Origin: Bacteroidota bacterium | GTDB taxonomy: Bacteria > Bacteroidota > Bacteroidia > Bacteroidales > Dysgonomonadaceae | Length of the DNA: 64,000 nt | Direction of reading: 5' to 3' | NCBI GenBank assembly: GCA_023424395.1 | Contig: JAFADY010000003.1 | Location: 61,619 to 125,618, forward strand | Shown here: one piece after another, positions 52,800-61,606 of the stretch | How the letters are laid out: every line of letters starts with the position of its first letter | Position numbering within the stretch: position 1 is the stretch's first letter | The notes under the pieces: model-generated | The model's input: only the letters and a program-made list of their open reading frames with translations | Told to the model about the DNA's origin: nothing | Database searches by the model: none | Program-made: the position numbers and the translations under genes

Positions 52800-53921
52800 T
52801 TAATAATCTGCTTTTGAAATTACCAGTCTAAATCCTGTAATATTTTGAGCGTCGGGTAAAGCATTATAGTCAGGCGGCAGGTGGTTTCGTTTGTAAATTG
52901 CACAGCTATTAATATCGTATTCCAATCTGTTTGCTCGAATATCGCCTCCCATAACAACTTTTTCAGTACCGCTTTCCGGTCCTTTCGGGTTGTTTGCGTT
53001 ATTCGGGGGAGGATTTTCCTCCGACCATTCTTTATACCAATCGTAGCACCATTCGGCAGCATTGCCGCTCATATCATAGAGACCTAATTCATTTGCTTTT
53101 TTTAGTCCTACATTGTGTCTTATCCCTTGTGAATTGTTATAATACCAAGCAACTTCATCTACATATATGCTTCCGGAATATTCAGTGTTTTTACTTAATT
53201 TGCCTCCCAACGCTGCAACTCTCCACTCTGACTGGGTAGGGAGACGTAATTTCTCGTAATGGGTTTGTTTTCTTATTTCGGGTAAAAATTTGTTGTTAAT
53301 CTTATTCCAATTCACAATTACGGGCAAATTGGGAAAATCATCTTCCCCTGTATATGGCAGGCTTCCCATTACTGCAAACCATTGCGCATTAGTTATTTCA
53401 GTTTCCGAAATATAATAATCGCTTAAAACAACGTTATGAGTTTCATAATAAATTCCTCCCTGCAAAACAAAGGATTGTTCTGCCTCTACTGGAAGTAATG
53501 TAAAATCAACTCCTTTAAGTGTAAATTTAATCTTCTCCGGTGCATTTTGAGTTATTTTAATGTCTTTGCTTTTATCTCCGGCTTTTATGGTAATGGTAGT
53601 TTCCCTTAAAAAACCATTATTCGCGGGGGCCCCTATTAAAAATCCCGTATTTTTATTGCCGGAAGAAGCCGAAAGCAATATCCAATCGGCATTTTTGGTT
53701 ACTGTCCAATTCAGGTTTGTCTTTACCACTACCAAACTTGCATCTTTCTCGCTTGTGAAATTGATGGTTGTCAGCGACAAATCAAGAAAATCCACTACCA
53801 CCGGCGGTTTATTCGGATCCGGTGGATTTGGCCCTGGTGGCTGCGGGTTAGGTTCATCTCCTCCCCCGCAAGAACAAATCAGAAACAAAAGAGAAACAAG
53901 AAAAAGAAGATTTTTTTTCAT
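52800..53921 (-). CDS. BACON-domain lipoprotein with a formylglycine-generating-enzyme-like domain
   Basis: A 373-residue lipoprotein. Signal MKKNLLFLVSLLFLICSC with Cys18, a Pro-rich linker (NPQPPGPNPPDPNKPP), a BACON domain (about 45-130; LNWTVTKNADWILLSASSG, ITQNAPE) and a C-terminal FGE/SUMF1-like fold (about 140-370): ISETEITNAQWFAVMG, KLRLPTQSEWRVAAL, GLYDMSGNAAEWCYDWY, ITGFRLV. The sulfatase-activating Cys pair is not obvious, so it may be a binding version. Start 53921 gives the signal peptide. First gene of the operon. Confidence 0.88.
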   Translation of the reverse strand: MKKNLLFLVSLLFLICSCGGGDEPNPQPPGPNPPDPNKPPVVVDFLDLSLTTINFTSEKDASLVVVKTNLNWTVTKNADWILLSASSGNKNTGFLIGAPANNGFLRETTITIKAGDKSKDIKITQNAPEKIKFTLKGVDFTLLPVEAEQSFVLQGGIYYETHNVVLSDYYISETEITNAQWFAVMGSLPYTGEDDFPNLPVIVNWNKINNKFLPEIRKQTHYEKLRLPTQSEWRVAALGGKLSKNTEYSGSIYVDEVAWYYNNSQGIRHNVGLKKANELGLYDMSGNAAEWCYDWYKEWSEENPPPNNANNPKGPESGTEKVVMGGDIRANRLEYDINSCAIYKRNHLPPDYNALPDAQNITGFRLVISKADY

Positions 53922-54253
53922 CGGTATATTGTTTTTATTAGTTTGATTAAGAAAAATCAATTCATATCGTATTACGTAATTCCTTACCATTGCGCCAAAT
54001 AAGCATTGGCTAAACATATATCCTGGCAACCTGTATTGCCCGATGGATGTATGCCGTTGTACTTTTCATGTAAACCGTCCAAACATTCTCTGTTGTTCTT
54101 GCTTTGTATTGATTGTTTTTCACAAATTCGAATCAATTTACCTAACAAAATTACTGAAATATCAACACAATAACCTACGGTTTTTAACAACCGGTATGGT
54201 TTGCGTAACGGTTGGTCAAATGGACGAATAAGTGGTCAATGATAAACTGCACC

Positions 54254-54288
54254 TACTGACGGGGCGGCTTCAAGTTACCCCGTCAGTA
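54254..54288. promoter_or_regulatory. Perfect palindrome in the divergent intergenic region
   Basis: TACTGACGGGG (54254-54264) pairs perfectly with CCCCGTCAGTA (54278-54288) around a 13-nt loop. It lies in the 535-nt gap (53922-54456) between the FGE lipoprotein and the sensor kinase. No T-run follows on either strand, so it is not a normal terminator. The rest of the gap shows no gene; a clear TAnnTTTG promoter is absent. Confidence 0.45.
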
Positions 54289-54456
54289 AAAACTCGCAGC
54301 GTGCTGATAGTCGCTCCGTGAATTTTACCAGCTATTAAACAAAACAAGCCTTCTATTACGTAAATCGGGCATCTTATAAATAATATGGTAATAATTTGCA
54401 ATTAATTACTAATTTTATGGCAAATTAGTTGGTACGATAACGTGTGTAAATTAACA

Positions 54457-57390
54457 ATGCCTATCCAAAAAAACTACATATTACTTTTCTTTTTGGCCAT
54501 ACTATCCGTTAAGGCCAATTCACAACATTTGCCTTTTATCAACTACAATACACACAATGGATTACCGCAAATTCAGGTACAGGAATTGTATCAGGACAGC
54601 AAGGGATATATTTGGATAGGAACAAAAGGCGGATTGGCAAAATTCAACGGCTCGGGATTCGTTCATTTCCTTCACAACGAGTATATATACGGAATTGGAG
54701 AAACTTTAGAGGGAGACATGTATTTTATTACGCTCAACGGTATTTACAAACAAGAAAGAGGTAAAATGAAGCGTATTGGTTTACTCGATGAGCGCATGGG
54801 TTTAACTACAGGCAAAAACAATTGTTGGGTACATTCGCACACGACCGTTAAAGAATTTAGAGCGGACACACTTTATCAGATTATAAAAAGCGATATTGAT
54901 ATTAAAGGAAAATTTACAAGTTTGGCATACGACCGGAAAAATGATCGTCTTTTATTCTCTACTTCAACAAACAAAATTTATAGACTGAAAGACAAAGAAA
55001 TAACCGAATTATCGAAGTTCGAATCGCAGGTTATTGTGTCCGCTTTTTCGAACGGTTTCGTTTATTATCATCTCTTTCCAACGGAAAAGGAAAACATTTA
55101 TATCAATCCCGAAAACAAAGAGACATTGCTTACCTATAAATACGACGATCGCATATATGATGTAGCGATCAACAAATTACCCGTAAAAAACCACATTTTG
55201 TATCATTTTTTCGCCAGACAGTATTTATTGGCCGATAGCGCGACAAACAGCGTGCAGCCGATAGAATTGCCGTTTGAAGAAGAAGTGTATCCTTTTATTA
55301 TTGATAAGGACGATAATTACTGGCTGGGAACCGACAATGGGTTGTATCAGCTTAATAACAAGGCATTTCGTACATATTCACGCTCATTTATGAATAATTT
55401 TTGGACAATGATACGGGGAAAAAACGGGAATTATTACGGCGGACAGTTTAAAGTGGGGTTGTTCAGGTTGGATTTAGCCAATCAACAAAAGCAGGAAATA
55501 GTAGTAAAAGGAATCAACAAAACTTACGAAAGAGATTTCTATTACGGTTCATCGACGGACAGGCAAGGGAATTTGTATTTCCCCACACATAACGGCTTGG
55601 TAAAATACGATTATAAAAACGCGAAATCTTTTGATACCGGTATTTCGATGATATCAAAATACGACCAGTATGAAGATAAAATTGTATTCGGATATGGTTA
55701 CGGAATCGGATTTATCGATAACAACGAGAAAATAGAAAGCTACACGGACAGTACAAATAAAATTATCACGTTTTATCCTTCGGCACTGGAGTTTAAATCC
55801 GATGGAAACGTGTGGATAGGAAACCGGTCGGGATTGGTTCATTTCGATAAAGAAACCAAACGGATGGAGCACGTGTCTAAGTTACATTACGATATGTATC
55901 CTAATCAACAAGTGGTTTCGATGGCAAGAGACCACAAAGGCAACGTGTGGATGGGCGGAAATTCGGAACTTTGGCTCTACAATGAGCAGCAAGACCGCTT
56001 TACGCAGATAGGGAAAGAGTTTTTCAACACAAAAATCCTGAGCCTTATCTCTCCCGATTCCACGCTTTTACTGCTTGGCACGTCGCGCGAAATATTTGCA
56101 TTGAAATTGGATGAATTTTACCGGACAGGGAAAATTGAATATAAAATGTTCAACTATCGCAACGGATTTTTCAGCGAAGAAGTGGCTCAAAACGGTTTCT
56201 TTTTAGATGACGACAAGGTTTTTATTCCATCTTCCACCACCACCAGCGTATTGTACTATAAAACGTTATCGTTTGAGCCGGACTTTTTCAATGTATTGGT
56301 TACTTCTATAAACGAAACGGGATTAAGCAACCAAGAACAAAATCATCAACAACCGTTTTATATGGAAAAAAGCAATAACAGGCTGACCATTAATTATGAA
56401 GCAATAGGATTCGGATTGCCTACATACACTGTTTTCAAGTACAAATTAGATGGGGAAGACAAGGATTGGAGCGAATGGACAGAAGCCGGAAGCGCGCATT
56501 ATTCGGGTTTAAGCTCGGGGAAATATACTTTCAGGGTTATTGCCAAGAACGGCAACAACCTTGAACCCTACGAAGAAAAAGAAAGTTCGGTAGATGTAAT
56601 CATCAAATTGCCGTTTTTTAAAGAACCCAATTTTTTCAAATACGCTTTCTTTGCTTTTATCCTGCTTGCCCTGATGGTGGTTTTCCTGATATGGAAATCC
56701 TACAGGAGCACCATTGTCGTTGAAAAGCGCGAACGCCGGATAAAAATGCTCGAAGTAGCTACTTTGCAGGCACAAATCAATCCCCATTTTATTTTCAATT
56801 TTTTGTCTTCCATTCAGAGCCTGATCAGTCAGAAAATGCCCGAAAAGGCCAACGATTATTTGGTTAAATTCTCGCGCCTAATACGCGCTTATATGGAATC
56901 ATCCATTAAATCATCGAAACTGCTTGCAGGTTCAGTATTGGAAAACGAAAACAGCATCAGGGAAGAGATTGATTTGTTGAAAATGTATATGGATTTGGAA
57001 AAGATGAAGTATCCCGAAGACAAAATCAGTTATTCGATAGAAGTGGAAGACGATTCAATATTAAACCGCTCTATCCCGCCGATGATTTTGCAGCCTTTTG
57101 TGGAAAATGCCATTAAACACGGCATCCTGCCCAAAGACGGTAACGGAACGGTTACTATCAGATTCGGGCAGGAAAATGATACTTTAATTTGCAAAATTAT
57201 AGATGACGGAATCGGGCGGAAGCAATCGACCGAAAATAAAGCATCTTCCATTCCGGCAAACAAATCGAGAGGCTTGCAGCTGATTGTAAACCGTGTAAAA
57301 CTGCTTAATGAGTTGGATTACAATATACAGATAGTTTTTGAAGATCCCGAAACGGGAGGCACAATTGTTATCATTACCATTCAAAATTAG
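54457..57390 (+). CDS. Beta-propeller sensor histidine kinase (LytS-type)
   Basis: A 977-residue membrane sensor. Signal peptide (1-23, ending ANSQ), periplasmic two-component-regulator propeller repeats (YIWIGTKGGLAKF, YWLGTDNGLYQL, VWIGNRSGLVHF, VWMGGNSELWLY), a Y_Y_Y domain (about 640-715, KLDGEDKDWSEWTEAG), one transmembrane helix (about 727-747), then a His_kinase (LytS-like) domain with the phospho-acceptor in QAQINPHFIFNFLSS (about 771-785) and an ATPase part with PFVENAIKHG. ATG 54457 is preferred over GTG 54442 for the signal peptide. Partner of the LytTR regulator 6 nt downstream. Confidence 0.92.
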   Translation: MPIQKNYILLFFLAILSVKANSQHLPFINYNTHNGLPQIQVQELYQDSKGYIWIGTKGGLAKFNGSGFVHFLHNEYIYGIGETLEGDMYFITLNGIYKQERGKMKRIGLLDERMGLTTGKNNCWVHSHTTVKEFRADTLYQIIKSDIDIKGKFTSLAYDRKNDRLLFSTSTNKIYRLKDKEITELSKFESQVIVSAFSNGFVYYHLFPTEKENIYINPENKETLLTYKYDDRIYDVAINKLPVKNHILYHFFARQYLLADSATNSVQPIELPFEEEVYPFIIDKDDNYWLGTDNGLYQLNNKAFRTYSRSFMNNFWTMIRGKNGNYYGGQFKVGLFRLDLANQQKQEIVVKGINKTYERDFYYGSSTDRQGNLYFPTHNGLVKYDYKNAKSFDTGISMISKYDQYEDKIVFGYGYGIGFIDNNEKIESYTDSTNKIITFYPSALEFKSDGNVWIGNRSGLVHFDKETKRMEHVSKLHYDMYPNQQVVSMARDHKGNVWMGGNSELWLYNEQQDRFTQIGKEFFNTKILSLISPDSTLLLLGTSREIFALKLDEFYRTGKIEYKMFNYRNGFFSEEVAQNGFFLDDDKVFIPSSTTTSVLYYKTLSFEPDFFNVLVTSINETGLSNQEQNHQQPFYMEKSNNRLTINYEAIGFGLPTYTVFKYKLDGEDKDWSEWTEAGSAHYSGLSSGKYTFRVIAKNGNNLEPYEEKESSVDVIIKLPFFKEPNFFKYAFFAFILLALMVVFLIWKSYRSTIVVEKRERRIKMLEVATLQAQINPHFIFNFLSSIQSLISQKMPEKANDYLVKFSRLIRAYMESSIKSSKLLAGSVLENENSIREEIDLLKMYMDLEKMKYPEDKISYSIEVEDDSILNRSIPPMILQPFVENAIKHGILPKDGNGTVTIRFGQENDTLICKIIDDGIGRKQSTENKASSIPANKSRGLQLIVNRVKLLNELDYNIQIVFEDPETGGTIVIITIQN

Positions 57391-57396
57391 AAGATT

Positions 57397-58215
57397 ATGG
57401 AAAAATTTACCGCGCTTATCGTAGAAGATGTAAAAGATACGTCGGATTATTTGCATCAGCGTATTAATGCTCTCTGTCCGGCAATTGTTACAATTGACCA
57501 AGCATTTACGTTGGAAGAAGCCGAAAATATGATAGAAAAAAACAGCTACGATATTGTTTTTTTGGATATTCAACTGCAAACCGGCACAAGTTTCGACTTG
57601 CTAAAGCGACTTTCGCAGAAAAATGCCATAAACTTCGAGATTATTTTCATTACCGGGGAAAACGATAAAGAATATACGTTGAGAGCCATTAAATTCTCAG
57701 CCATCGATTTTTTATATAAACCGTTGGATGACGGGGAGCTTGTGATTGCCGTAAACAGGGCAATGGATAAACTTAAAAATCAGAGCTATAATTATCAGAT
57801 TAAATTGCTGCTTCATCGTATGGATGAGCAATCGGCCACGAAATCCAACAAAATTGCTTTTCATCTGTACAACGGTATTGTGCAAATGGTGAGTATAGAT
57901 GAGTTGAAATACCTGGAAGCCGACGGAGTGGTTTCGAAAGTATATTTGAGTAATGGCGAGAAAATAACCGTCAATAGAAATTTAGGATATTACAAGGATA
58001 TTCTTATGCTCGAACACGACTTTATACCATTGAGCAACAGTATTTTGCTCAATAAGGATTACATAAAAAGGTACAACCACCAAACACTCAAAATTACGCT
58101 TACCGATAATACGGAGCTTCACGTTTCGCGACGCAGGGGCAAAGAATTAAAAGAAATGCTGAACGTGAAAAATAATTTTAATTTCTCATCCTTGTTTAAC
58201 TTGTTTAAAAAGTGA
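57397..58215 (+). CDS. LytTR-family response regulator
   Basis: A 272-residue regulator. Receiver domain 1-125: Asp10-11 pocket (EDVKD), phospho-acceptor Asp57 in FLDIQL, Lys in LYKPLDD (about 108). The LytTR DNA-binding domain is at about 155-260: DELKYLEADGVVSKVYLSNGEK, DFIPLSNSILLNKDYI, and HVSRRRGKELKE. It is paired with the sensor kinase (6-nt gap) and probably controls nearby genes, perhaps the divergent protease operon. The terminator follows at 58236. Confidence 0.93.
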   Translation: MEKFTALIVEDVKDTSDYLHQRINALCPAIVTIDQAFTLEEAENMIEKNSYDIVFLDIQLQTGTSFDLLKRLSQKNAINFEIIFITGENDKEYTLRAIKFSAIDFLYKPLDDGELVIAVNRAMDKLKNQSYNYQIKLLLHRMDEQSATKSNKIAFHLYNGIVQMVSIDELKYLEADGVVSKVYLSNGEKITVNRNLGYYKDILMLEHDFIPLSNSILLNKDYIKRYNHQTLKITLTDNTELHVSRRRGKELKEMLNVKNNFNFSSLFNLFKK

Positions 58216-58235
58216 TTGGATTAATTGATTCAATA

Positions 58236-58274
58236 AAAAAAGGATTGTATCGGTTTTTGTTACAATCCTTTTTT
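58236..58274. terminator. Bidirectional terminator between the LytTR gene and the isomerase gene
   Basis: A 14-bp stem AAAAAAGGATTGTA/TACAATCCTTTTTT with an 11-nt loop. T-runs on both strands serve the two convergent genes. Confidence 0.9.
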
Positions 58275-58293
58275 GATAAAATTAGATGTTTAT

Positions 58294-59193
58294 TTATTTA
58301 TAGCTGTCTTTCACAAATGCAGCATTAGCCAAATAATCGTAACTTTCTTTTACGCCCTGAAACGGAGTTCCGGTGTAATGTTCCACTTCAACAATCATAT
58401 ATTTTGAACCGGCTTTATCGATGTTGTTGTAAATACTTTCGAAATTTACTTTTCCGCTCTTACCGAGTTCCGTTTCATCTTTGATGTGAAGTTGTTCAAA
58501 ACGTCCGGGATAATTGTTAAAGTATTCTACGGGATCTTTTCCACCTTCACCAACCCAATAAACATCCATTTGGAAGAATACTTTATCGGGATCGGTGTTT
58601 TTAAGCATATAATCGTACATCACTTCGCCTTCCACTTCTGTAAATTCAAAAGCGTGATTGTGATATCCGAAACGTAAGCCGGCTGCGTTACATTTTTCGC
58701 CTATTTGGTTAAAATAATCGCAATATGCTTGAACATCGGCCAAAGTTTTAGGTGTAGGGATCCATGCAACAACCAGGTATTTCATACCGGCATCTTTGTG
58801 TGCTTGGATGGCGGTGTCCCACCAAGCCCATGTTTCATCCCAATTGGTATCTTTTGTATTGGGGTCGGACAATGGGCGTCCTACATGAGAAGATAAAACT
58901 TCTAAGCCGGCATCTTCTATCGATTTTTTAAAATCAGCCGGAGCCATTCCATAGAATTGACCATTGTTGTAACCAGCTGCTTCAATTCCGGTGTAGCCCA
59001 TTTTCGCAACAGAATCAATAGTTGCTTGATAATCGGCTTGTATATCATCACGAAGCGAATATAGTTGAAGATAAATGTCTTTTTTCGGTGTTACTTCTTC
59101 TGCTGTATTTTGTTTTTGCCCTTGGGTGCATGCCGGAAGCATAAACATGCCGCCAAACATGGCCAAGACAAGTAAGATTGATAACTTTTTCAT
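58294..59193 (-). CDS. Sugar isomerase/epimerase-like TIM-barrel lipoprotein
   Basis: A 299-residue lipoprotein: MKKLSILLVLAMFGGMFMLPAC puts lipid Cys at 22. The xylose-isomerase-like TIM barrel follows: LQLYSLRDDIQADYQATIDSVAKMGYTGIEAAGYN, LRFGYHNHAFEF, FFQMDVYWVGEGGKDP, QLHIKDE and YMIVEVEHYTG carry the metal-binding Glu/Asp/His set. The group isomerises or epimerises oxidised or keto-sugars. Last gene of the operon with DUF1080 and the two Gfo/Idh/MocA genes. Confidence 0.92.
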   Translation of the reverse strand: MKKLSILLVLAMFGGMFMLPACTQGQKQNTAEEVTPKKDIYLQLYSLRDDIQADYQATIDSVAKMGYTGIEAAGYNNGQFYGMAPADFKKSIEDAGLEVLSSHVGRPLSDPNTKDTNWDETWAWWDTAIQAHKDAGMKYLVVAWIPTPKTLADVQAYCDYFNQIGEKCNAAGLRFGYHNHAFEFTEVEGEVMYDYMLKNTDPDKVFFQMDVYWVGEGGKDPVEYFNNYPGRFEQLHIKDETELGKSGKVNFESIYNNIDKAGSKYMIVEVEHYTGTPFQGVKESYDYLANAAFVKDSYK

Positions 59194-59224
59194 TTTTTAT
59201 AATTTTATGGGCAAGCTTTATTAA

Positions 59225-59992
59225 TTAATCTAAATTTTTTATTTTGATGTTTCGGAACCAAACGTCATCGCCATGGTCTTGTAAACCGATGTAACCTTCT
59301 TGGTTTTCTCCACCGGCGTTTAAGAAATTAGGCCAATCTTTAAATTTACTTCCCGCTACCATTTCTTTCCAAGCATCTGTCCACAAATGATATTCTACAA
59401 CATTTTCGCCATTCTGCATGTGAATTACGGTGCCTCTGTAAACCATGATTCCACCTGTATTCCATTCTCCGGCAGGTTTAGAATTTTGAGGTACGGCAGG
59501 AACCAAATCGTACAACGATGCGGATTGACGGTTTCCATCTTTTCCTAAGCGTGCGTCGGGATGTTTTGCGTTATCAAGAATTTGATACTCGGGAGAAGAT
59601 TCGTAAATAGGTTTTCCTTCAACTTCTTGTCCTAAGTAAAAAATACCACTATTTCCACCTTCAGAAACTTTCCACTCAAACGTTAGTTCGAAGTTTTTGA
59701 ATTTACGGTCATAAATAATGTCTCCACCGTCCTTTGCGCCGGCTTCGCCCATTCCCGATCCGTTAATTTTAATTGCACCGTCTTCTATTGTCCATGCCGA
59801 AGGAATATCGGTGCGGTTATAACCGCGCCATCCATCAAAACTTGTCCCGTCGAAAAGAGTGATCCATTCTCCGTCTTCAGTAGTTGTTTGTACACTATCT
59901 GTAGCGTTCGCTTGCTTGTTTGCGTTGACGCAAGATGTAAAAATCATTGCTGACATAATGAGTGCGCTAAATACATAAATAACTTTTTTCAT
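59225..59992 (-). CDS. DUF1080/3-keto-disaccharide hydrolase-like lipoprotein
   Basis: A 255-residue lipoprotein: MKKVIYVFSALIMSAMIFTSC puts Cys at 21. The concanavalin-like domain follows (about 42-253): GEWITLFDGTSFDGWRGYN, WTIEDGAIKINGSG, GGDIIYDRKFKNFELTFEWKVSEGGNSGIFYL, YESSPEYQILDN. Members of this family are associated with cleavage of 3-keto-glycosides formed by Gfo/Idh/MocA oxidoreductases. Two such enzymes lie just upstream, which supports that assignment; substrate unknown. Confidence 0.9.
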   Translation of the reverse strand: MKKVIYVFSALIMSAMIFTSCVNANKQANATDSVQTTTEDGEWITLFDGTSFDGWRGYNRTDIPSAWTIEDGAIKINGSGMGEAGAKDGGDIIYDRKFKNFELTFEWKVSEGGNSGIFYLGQEVEGKPIYESSPEYQILDNAKHPDARLGKDGNRQSASLYDLVPAVPQNSKPAGEWNTGGIMVYRGTVIHMQNGENVVEYHLWTDAWKEMVAGSKFKDWPNFLNAGGENQEGYIGLQDHGDDVWFRNIKIKNLD

Positions 59993-60105
59993 AACTGTTT
60001 TTCTTTTAATTTAATTAAACTTTTTCAAGATCACAGACATCAGGTTTCAGGCATGACGCTATAGCAGCCACAATGCCCGAAACCCGACACCTGCATATCT
60101 ATAAC

Positions 60106-61572
60106 TTACGGCATAGCCGGTAATTTAAAACCATTTTGATAATTGTGTTTTATCATTTCTTCGGCGTACGCGATTGCGTTTACGGGTTCTGTCCACGTTT
60201 TATCAAACGTAGGATGCCCGTCGGTTATTTTGAAACCGTCTTCAATAATGGTGCGGATAGTTGCACCGGTCGGAATATTGGTGAATTTCATGTTCGCGCC
60301 ATCCCAATGAAGCTCTTGATTTAACGCTTGCAATCTGACTGCAAGAACACCCATTACCACCATTTCGTTGAAAGGCCCCGCTTCCGAGAAAGGAGATGCA
60401 GTTTCCACTCTATTTGCAGCACTTTCTTTACAAGCGCGTACCCAATCCATTTCATGCGAAAGGGTTACTTCGCGTTGCGTTTTCGGAGAATTGGGCTTAC
60501 GACCCGAAACCAACCAAGGGTCTTTTCCGTAACAGCCGCAAATCAACGTATCTTTTGTTCCATGGAAAATAACGCCGCCGCCGGCATCGTTCAAATCTTT
60601 CCCCGCAGGAACTCCTTCAGGACGGAAAGGTTGTAAACCACCATCGTACCATGTAACTTCTACTTCGGGCATAGCAACTTTTGGCAAATTGTCGCGAGAA
60701 GGGAAGACGTATTTTACCATTTGTGCATTCGGCGCGCTATCGGTCAGCAACATGGTTGACGAACCTTGAACTTTGGTAGGATAACCTAAATTCAAACCTT
60801 TAAATACAGGATGCAGAATATGGCAAGCCATATCACCGAGCGCACCTGTTCCAAAATCCCACCATCCGCGCCAGTTCCACGGAGTATAAATGTGATTGAA
60901 CGGACGTTTTGGGGCCGGGCCTATAAACAAATCCCAGTTCATGGTTGAGGGAACCGGATCAACTTGTTTAGGACGCATCAGTCCCTGTGGCCAGATTGGA
61001 CGGTCGGTGAAAGTTTCCACTTTTCTTACTTCGCCAATTTGTCCGTCGCGAATCCAATCGATCACTTGACGAACACCCGCACCCGAAGAGCCTTGGTTAC
61101 CCATGCTGGTGGCAACTTTGTGTTTTTCGGCAAGTTTAGTCAACAGACGCGATTCATAAACGCTGTGCGTTAATGGTTTCTGAACAAAAACGTGTTTGCC
61201 CATTGTCATTGCATCGGCGGCAACAATAGCATGTGTGTGGTCGGAAGTTGCAACGACAACGCCATCGATGGTTTTTCCCATTTTATCGTACATTTCACGA
61301 TAATCGTAAAATTTTTGCGCTTTTGGGAAATAATCGAAAACGCGTTGACTGTATTTCCAGTCCGTATCACAAAGGCCTACAATGTTCTGGCTTTCCAAAT
61401 TTTTGAGGTTTGCAAAACCCATACCTCCTACTCCAACACCAACAATGTTGAGTTTATCACTCGGGGCCATATGCCCCATACTTTTTCCAAGTACCGACGA
61501 AGGTACAACGGTTAATCCGGCGGCTGCAACAGCTCCTGTGCGGATGAACTTTCTTCTTGACATTTTTGACAT
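60106..61572 (-). CDS. Gfo/Idh/MocA oxidoreductase, Tat-exported
   Basis: A 488-residue NAD(P)-dependent oxidoreductase. The N-terminus MSRRKFIRTGAVAAAGLTVVP is a twin-arginine signal, so it is probably exported folded with its cofactor. GVGVGGMGFANLKNL is the dinucleotide-binding loop and VFVQKPLTHSVYESRLL holds the KP motif. The C-terminal region ends NGFKLPAMP. GNQGSSGAGVRQVIDWIRDGQIG is usual for the glycosidase-like GH109 relatives. It probably oxidises a sugar hydroxyl to a ketone. 34 nt after the other oxidoreductase. Confidence 0.92.
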   Translation of the reverse strand: MSKMSRRKFIRTGAVAAAGLTVVPSSVLGKSMGHMAPSDKLNIVGVGVGGMGFANLKNLESQNIVGLCDTDWKYSQRVFDYFPKAQKFYDYREMYDKMGKTIDGVVVATSDHTHAIVAADAMTMGKHVFVQKPLTHSVYESRLLTKLAEKHKVATSMGNQGSSGAGVRQVIDWIRDGQIGEVRKVETFTDRPIWPQGLMRPKQVDPVPSTMNWDLFIGPAPKRPFNHIYTPWNWRGWWDFGTGALGDMACHILHPVFKGLNLGYPTKVQGSSTMLLTDSAPNAQMVKYVFPSRDNLPKVAMPEVEVTWYDGGLQPFRPEGVPAGKDLNDAGGGVIFHGTKDTLICGCYGKDPWLVSGRKPNSPKTQREVTLSHEMDWVRACKESAANRVETASPFSEAGPFNEMVVMGVLAVRLQALNQELHWDGANMKFTNIPTGATIRTIIEDGFKITDGHPTFDKTWTEPVNAIAYAEEMIKHNYQNGFKLPAMP

Positions 61573-61606
61573 ACAAATCGTTTTTTTAAGATTAAATATT
61601 TATAGT

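Noticed and set aside
53984..54190. 68-codon minus-strand frame in the gap before the FGE gene
   Set aside because: No signal, motif or promoter; composition is like the surrounding noncoding DNA.
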